From: Liquidambar formosana
Lineage: Eukaryota; Streptophyta; Magnoliopsida; Saxifragales; Altingiaceae
NCBI GenBank assembly: GCA_039720395.1
Contig: CM077827.1
Coordinates: forward strand, 12,811,615 to 12,875,614
Reading direction: 5' to 3'
Length of the DNA: 64,000 nt
How positions within the stretch are numbered: position 1 is the first letter of the stretch; each line of letters opens with the position of its first letter. The notes beneath the pieces are model-generated. The model was not told the origin of the DNA. It saw only the letters and a program-made list of their open reading frames with translations, and did not search any database. The position numbers were made by a program, and so were the translations under genes. This document shows, piece by piece, positions 58,695-64,000 of this stretch.

Positions 58695-59400
58695 ATGGCT
58701 AGTAGAGCAGTAAGTCAAGAATTAAGCAAAAATGAAAAATTAAGTGGAGCTAATTTTTCTGTCTGAAAACGTCGTATCTGTCGCATACTTTTCCAAGATA
58801 AAGTTGAGTATGTTATTGATATCGATATTCCAACTCCAGCACCTGAAAATGCTAACACTGCTGCTAGAAGAATGTATGAAAAATATTTAACTGATGATAA
58901 AATCGCTAGAGATATTTTGCTTACATTCATGGAACCTGACATTGAAATTTTATTTGAAGAACATGAACATGCTAAAATCATGTTTGATGCCATTACTGAA
59001 GCATATCATGCATCATCTGATACATACATTCAACTTTTAATTGATAGATTTAATGGAACCAAAATGAAAAAAAGTGACAATGTTATTCAACATGTCAACA
59101 AGTTGTCTGTTATTGCCAAGGAATTAGCTATTCTAAGTAATCCAATCCCTGATAGGATGCAAGTGTCTACCATTTTGCATAGCTTGCCTGATTCATGGGA
59201 ATTTGTGGTTTTAGCTCTTAATTAGTCTACAACCCCAGTAACTATAAAAAATTTACCAACTCTTTTAGGGATTGAAGTTGAAAGAAGAACTAAAAGGAAC
59301 ACATCGAAATCTCTCATATCCATTGCTTCTTCTAGTGATCCCCCTAAGTTTGAAACCCCTAAAAATGAAAAGAAAAATTTTTCTAAAAATTTCAAAGGGC
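58695..59400 (+). pseudogene. gag: Copia gag
   Basis: ATG at 58695 (MASRAVSQELSKNEKLSGAN). The frame has TGA at 58764-58766 and TAG at 59223-59225; between them the UBN2-type gag core is readable (ARDILLTFMEPDIEILFEE, FNGTKMKKSDNVIQHVNKL, MQVSTILHSLPDSWEFVV). After a frame change near 59400-59420 the zinc knuckle CFKCGKFGCYEADC follows in the next frame, with Cys where His is expected. Confidence 0.85.
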
Positions 59401-60060
59401 AAAGGAATAAATTTCAAAAATGATTATAGGAATAAAAGGGGTAAGGGAAAATGTTTTAAATGTGGGAAGTTTGGTTGCTATGAAGCTGATTGTCGTGAAA
59501 ATAAGAACAATAATAAATCTAATTTTGGAGGAACCAAAGATATAATTTGTGTGGTATCTGAATCACTTTTAGCTGATGTTGGTTCTGGAGTTTGGTGGGT
59601 TGATTCTGCATCCTCACGCTATGTGGCAAAGACAAGAGACTGTTTTGTTGACATAAAAGAGGTTAAAGCTGGTGGTCATCATGTGTACATGAGCAATAAT
59701 ACTTATTGCGATGTATTGGGCATTGGAACTGTGAAAATTATGATACCTAGAGAGAGAAACCTCTATCTGTTTGATGTACTTTTTGCACCAACCATGAGGC
59801 GCAACCTAATTTTAGTCCCTCGCATGGATGAAAAGGGATTTGAGATTCGTTTTTGTTCTGGGAAGGTGTCAATTGGGAAACATGGTAGAATCCTTATGTG
59901 GGGAACTAAAACTGATGGCTTGTATCGCCTTAATGTTGATTCTTCTAATGATAAAAATGCACTAGTTGGTTCTTTTGATTATTCTGATGTGTTTATTGAT
60001 TCTTTTGATTAGTATGATGCTTGTTTATTTGTGGATGATCCTTATATATGGCATTAGAGA
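59401..60060 (+). pseudogene. Copia knuckle, protease and GAG-pre-integrase part
   Basis: Frame ending at 60012 reads the zinc knuckle, then protease WWVDSASSRYVAKTRDCF, where Ala-Ser replaces the Gly of the Asp-Ser/Thr-Gly active site, and GIGTVKIMIPRERNLYLFDV. After TAG at 60010-60012 the GAG-pre-integrase motif (RLGHINK) appears near 60058-60078 and the reading stops being recognisable. Confidence 0.8.
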
Positions 60061-60082
60061 TTAGGACACATCAATAAAAATA

Positions 60083-60184
60083 AAAGGAACATTTATTGGC
60101 TATTCTGAAAATTCCATTGCATTTAAGGGGTAAATTGGATAGTAAAACTATTAAAGGAACATTTATTGGCTATTTTGAAAATTC
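60083..60184 (+). repeat. 32-bp direct repeat at the integrase deletion
   Basis: AAAGGAACATTTATTGGCTA plus 12 more bases occurs at 60083-60114 and 60153-60184 with two differences. It marks the place where integrase is lost. Confidence 0.85.
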
Positions 60185-62067
60185 TAGAGGATACAAATTT
60201 GCTATTCATCATAGTAATGGAACTATTAGTGTAACTGAAAGTAGGGATGTCAAATTTTTGGAAGAAGAAATTGATACAAGAAATCCTAGTAAATTGGTAG
60301 AATTATTTGAAATTTCTAAAGAAAAAGAAGTTTTACATAATGAAAGTGATGGTACTCCTAATGCTGAAATTTTATCTCAACCCAATGAAAATCCTCATGA
60401 TACACTTAGTAAAATTCATAGAGAGTGAAATCCATCTATAAAATTAAAAGATCATTTTACATTCATAAATGAAGATGAAATTGAAGACCCAATAAATATT
60501 GAAGAAGCTTTGTCTTCTCCTAATTCAATAAAATGGAAGGAAGCAATTCAAGAAGAACTAGATTCTATCATAAAAAATGATGTATGGGAATTAGTGGAAT
60601 TGCCTAAAGATAGAAAAGCAATTGGGTGTTAATGGATATTAAAAAGAAAATTCAGATGTGATGGTAATATTAAAAAATATAAGGCTAGACTAGTGGCAAA
60701 AGGATTCACTCAAAAACCCGGTTTAGACTATGAAGAAACATATTCTCCTGTTGCTAAATTTACTTCCATTAGAATTTTAATGTCTATTGTTGCTGCTTTA
60801 GATCTCGAATTATATCAATTGGACATAAAAACCGCATTTTTAAATGGAGAACTAAATGAAGAAATTTTTATGCAACAGCCGGACGGTTATAAAATTAAAG
60901 GTCATGAAAATAAAGTTTATAAGCTTAAAAAATCATTCTATGGTCTTAAACAAGCATCAAGACAATGGTATTACACTTTTCATAATGCAATTAATAAATT
61001 TGGTTTTAGAGCTAATGACTATGATCATTGTGTATATCATTGGAATAGTGGGAGTAATTTTATGATTTTATCTTTATATGTTGATGATATTTTGATTGCG
61101 GGCAATGATGTTGCATCTATATGTGAAATTAAAAATTTTCTAAAATCCCAATTTGAAATGAAAGATCTAGGTGAAGCATCTTTTGTGTTGGGAATCCAAA
61201 TTATTAGAGATAGAAAATCAAGAACACTTCAATTTTCTCAAGAGCAATACCTTAACAAAATTTTGAAAAGATTTTTTTATGGATGGTTCAAATTCATTAG
61301 ATACTCCAATTCACAAACAAACAAAGTTATCTAAAAAGATGTGTCCAACAAGTGATGAAGAGAAAAGAAAAATAGAGAATAAACCTTATGCTCAAGCTGT
61401 AGGTAGCATTATGTATGCCATGTTGTGCACTAGGCCCGACCTTAGTTTTACTGTGAGCCTTATAAGTAGATTTCAAAGCAATCCAGGTGAGACCCATTGG
61501 TCAGCTGTTAAAAGAATTTTGAGATATATTAGAGGAACCAAAGGTTATAAATTAACTTATAATTCCAATGGCAAAGATTTAAAAGTTATTGGATATTCTG
61601 ATGCAGATTTTTCTAGTGACACAAATGATGGAAAATGGACATCAGGATATATTTTTCTTTTGGCAGGGGGATCTATTTCCTAGTGTAGTAAAAAACAAAC
61701 CTGTGTAGCTAAAAGCACAATGGAAGCTGAATACATTGTATGCAGTATGGCAGCATCAGAGGCCGTTTGGATAAAAGGTTTTCTTAAAAGTTTGAATTTG
61801 AAAGAAATGCTAGTTGAGCCTATAAAAATGATGTGTGATAACCAAGCTGCTATATGCACCATGAAAAACGGTGAGCTTGGTACAAGAGGTAAACATATTG
61901 ATCGTCAATATTGTTATATTTTTGATATGGTGAAGAAGAATGAAATTCTCATAGATTATGTCTTATCAAAGGAGATGATAGCGGATCCGTTAACAAAGGC
62001 AATTGCTTCTGAAAGTTTCAAAGGACATGTCGACTCCATGGGTGCTATTGGAGAAATGTTAAATTGA
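60096..62067 (+). pseudogene. pol: Copia pol: reverse transcriptase and RNase H
   Basis: From about 60126 the frame reads LDSKTIKGTFIGYFENSRGY (the post-integrase segment), then [69 protein letters not shown] and LYVDDILIAGND. Stops are TGA 60426-60428 and TAA 60630-60632. A frame change near 61270-61290 moves it to DTPIHKQTKLSKKMC, SIMYAMLCTRPDLSFTV, GYSDADFSSDTNDGKWTSGY, a TAG at 61681-61683, and then STMEAEYIVCSMAASEAVW and MCDNQAAICTM, ending at 62067. RT motifs are intact. Confidence 0.88.
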
Positions 62068-62132
62068 GTGACAAAAATCCTCAATGGAATTGTATTTTGA
62101 TGTACTCTTGGTCTAATTGGCCAAGTGCGAGA

Positions 62133-62558
62133 TGTTATATTGAGTGGCCAAATAGCCTTCATGCAACGGTAATTTTTTTATTGAAACCTTGCAAAGAAGT
62201 GAATTTATTATATTAAATATTTATATTTATTTTGAAATAATGGCTGCATCTTTTCAACCACATTGGCTTTGTGGGATTTGATGTGGTTAAACATGTAGTC
62301 CACTTTTCTAGAGATATGGTTGTGAGTGGGGGCAATGAGGTGGATAAGGGAGAGAGCACTAATGTTAAATTCCTAATCTTTAGGAACTAACATGAACGTT
62401 AGAATTTTGGGAGCTTATAAATCCCATCTGAACTCTCTCTAAAAGATAGGAAATAGAAGTTTAACCACACTTGAAATCCCTTGTGGATAAAAAACCCATT
62501 GCAACCCAACCACTAATTATCTCTCTCTTTCTCCAACGTTATTCCAGTTTTTGCTTCA
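62133..62558 (+). repeat. 3' LTR of the integrase-less copia element
   Basis: 426 bp, TGTTATATTGAG to TTTTTGCTTCA. The preceding AAGTGCGAGA is a weak polypurine tract. Confidence 0.9.
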
Positions 62559-62737
62559 AGTACTACTCAGCTCGATAAGCTCTTAATACTTTAAATAATT
62601 ATACTATGCGAGCTCAACTTAATAAAAAGTTTATTTGAGCTCACTCGTAAGCTAAACAAGGTGAGCGCAAGCTTTACTTTGAGCTCGTTAATTTAACAAG
62701 CCAAGCTTAGCCTGATTCATATGTACGTGTGTGTGTA

Positions 62738-62743
62738 TCTCTC

Positions 62744-62813
<70 letters not shown>

Positions 62814-62820
62814 TATATAT
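62738..62820. repeat. (CT)n(AT)n microsatellite
   Basis: CT repeats about 62738-62777 pass into AT repeats about 62776-62818; the equivalent in unit 1 is at 43825-43872. Confidence 0.9.
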
Positions 62821-62940
62821 GCAAATATTTTGCAAAAATTCTGTTGGGTATATGAAAATTTAAACAAATGTGGGTTGTAAATTTGTCATTGGGGGGGGGG
62901 GGTGGAATTCTAATTGGAGACCATGGGGCATAATTGGGTG

Positions 62941-63269
62941 ATGACTATAGAGAATAGATATTCAATTATTGAAATTTTAATATGTCAAAATTCTACATGG
63001 AGTTCAAATTTTGATGGATGGATTAAAACAAATTTAAGAATATGGTAACAAAGAAATTTGTAGAGTGAAAAGCGTGGAGTACAAATTTGTGGCCAGCTAC
63101 CATTCAATTTCTAGCCGATTAAAAAAAAAAAAGGGTAATACACAAAAACACTCACCAGGCTAAAATACACGACTCCACTCGGAATTAAACCCAGAATCTC
63201 TGGTTTTGCAAACTAGCCCATTAATCCGTTGGGCCAAGGAGTCAATTGGTTTCCCATATGTGAAGTCAT
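62941..63269. repeat. tRNA-Arg segmental repeat, unit 3, start only
   Basis: Matches unit 2 from 43997 through the tRNA and 26 bases beyond, then is interrupted at 63270 by an LTR-like sequence. Confidence 0.85.
63171..63243 (-). pseudogene. tRNA-Arg pseudogene copy
   Basis: Minus strand homologous to the other two tRNAs. The anticodon loop has become TTGCAAA (anticodon GCA in place of ACG), the anticodon stem has an A-C mismatch, the acceptor stem carries a T-T mismatch, and box B reads GGTTTAATTCC, losing the conserved C of TTC. Probably inactive. Confidence 0.8.
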
Positions 63270-64000
63270 TGTTAGAGTTATGCCCTAGAGCCAATCATAG
63301 AGATGATTGTTTAGGGATAAAGGAACAATCATTTGATTTCATTTATGTATGTCACATTTATTATTGATTTAATAAAAGGGCTTATTCTATTATGTTTGTA
63401 TGCATCATTTATATTTACATAATATGTCCAAGGAGTTAGAGTTGAGAATATTGAATTACAAAGAGTTGTAATTATGAGACTGTAAATATATCTCTGTACT
63501 AAACTCCTAAATCATTCCTAGTTGAAGGTTCACTATGATGGACAGTAATGAACCATAGGACTAGCACTTGTTAGGTTGACTCTATAGGAGGATAGCTGGT
63601 CTCAAGCTATTTGTGTGGAGACACTACAACCAACAGGTGGGTGCTTGTTAATAGAATAGGTACACTGAATGTGACCAAAGATTTGAGATAAACTGAATGG
63701 AGTTTTAACCTGCCTGTCAATCAGTTTCTCAATGTTATAGTGGTACAAGTAATCCTTAGACCTGAGACACCATAGTTACCTTATGCATGTAGCTTTAGAA
63801 GTTTGATAACACTAAGTGCAGATTCTATTCATGGGTCTGTAAAGGTGTTCATTGGCCCTATTGCTATGTGTATGAAGGCATGTGAGTGATCAACAAGGAA
63901 TCCATTACTCTCAGGAAAAAGAGAGAGAATGTCTCATATAGCATTCATAATATAACTCATTCAGTCCATGGCCATGGCAGTGTGAATATGGAAAGGAGTT
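63270..64000 (+). repeat. Probable LTR of a further retroelement, running off the edge
   Basis: Unit homology stops at TGAAGTCAT and TGTTAGAGTTATGCCCTAGA begins, a typical LTR start. No coding sequence follows to 64000. Candidate target duplication is GTCAT (63265-63269); the other copy is outside the window. Confidence 0.55.

Larger units (their letters stand above)
58024..62558 (+). mobile_element. Ty1/copia element with short LTRs and no integrase core, 4.5 kb
   Basis: LTRs 58024-58450 and 62133-62558, flanked by perfect AGTAC duplications (58019-58023 and 62559-62563); unit 1 shows the matching empty site near 43655. The 5' LTR starts TATTATATTGAG where the 3' LTR has TGTTATATTGAG. By eye the LTRs differ at about 14 of 427 sites (about 3%). 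Internally gag, protease, RT and RNase H are present, but the sequence jumps from the GAG-pre-integrase motif straight to the region after integrase, so the catalytic core is missing. Confidence 0.9.
43997..62940. repeat. tRNA-Arg segmental repeat, unit 2, expanded by four insertions
   Basis: Matches unit 1 throughout once four insertions are removed: MITE 45318-45546, SIRE element 45694-55722, solo LTR 55734-57060 and copia element 58024-62558. Without them the unit is about 2.8 kb. Examples of shared anchors: AGGTTTCAAATATGTTTTGG near 44466, CATAACTAAAGAAGTCATGC near 45016, CAAACCTTAGGTAGGGTTGT near 57850. Confidence 0.85.

Overview
This 64 kb window is nuclear DNA of an angiosperm, most likely a eudicot. 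It is AT-rich, carries plant tRNA-Arg genes and a plant USP/U-box-kinase type gene with consensus introns, and is otherwise a nest of plant transposable elements. I see no bacterial, organellar or CRISPR content. No protein-coding gene in the window looks intact.

Layout, left to right. (1) 1-12121: most of a Ty3/gypsy element of the Tat/Ogre type on the minus strand. It has a 2.6 kb LTR, a primer-binding site, gag-protease, a G-patch ORF, RT/RNase H/archaeal-type RNase H/integrase, and an antisense extra ORF of DUF7745/plant-mobile-domain type with its own TATA box. The 3' LTR lies off the left edge. (2) 12122-25395: a CACTA (En/Spm) DNA transposon on the minus strand with a decayed TNP2-type transposase, a second ORF of Transposase_24 type, a captured exon of a signal-peptide-peptidase-like gene, a nested LINE remnant, subterminal repeats and the terminal CTTGTAGTG. 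(3) 25396-30959: remnants of three LTRs, a Tat-type end into which the CACTA inserted, a SIRE-like end, and a long Ogre-like LTR full of tandem repeats. (4) 30960-about 33540: a copia pol fragment in one continuous frame with eight internal stops, plus its 3' LTR start. (5) 34087-39657: N-terminal exons of a USP-domain/kinase/U-box gene with no ATG and a probable frameshift; the kinase and U-box exons are absent from the window. (6) 40391-63269: a tandem triplication of a segment carrying tRNA-Arg(ACG). The middle unit has swelled to 19 kb through a MITE, a complete SIRE-type copia element (45694-55722), a solo LTR (55734-57060) and a second copia element (58024-62558). (7) 63270-64000: the start of what looks like another LTR.

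How the pieces relate. Target-site duplications and the empty sites in sister repeat units let the insertion history be read directly: tRNA segment duplication first, then MITE, SIRE element, solo-LTR element and copia element into unit 2. Stops and lost ligands in the copia and Tat elements are mostly compatible with C-to-T or G-to-A transitions, as expected for methylated, silenced repeats. I found no wholly new system. The items most worth a second look are the helically phased palindrome array in the SIRE LTR, the tRNA-Arg triplication, the SPP-like exon in the CACTA element, and the antisense and env-like extra ORFs of the retroelements.
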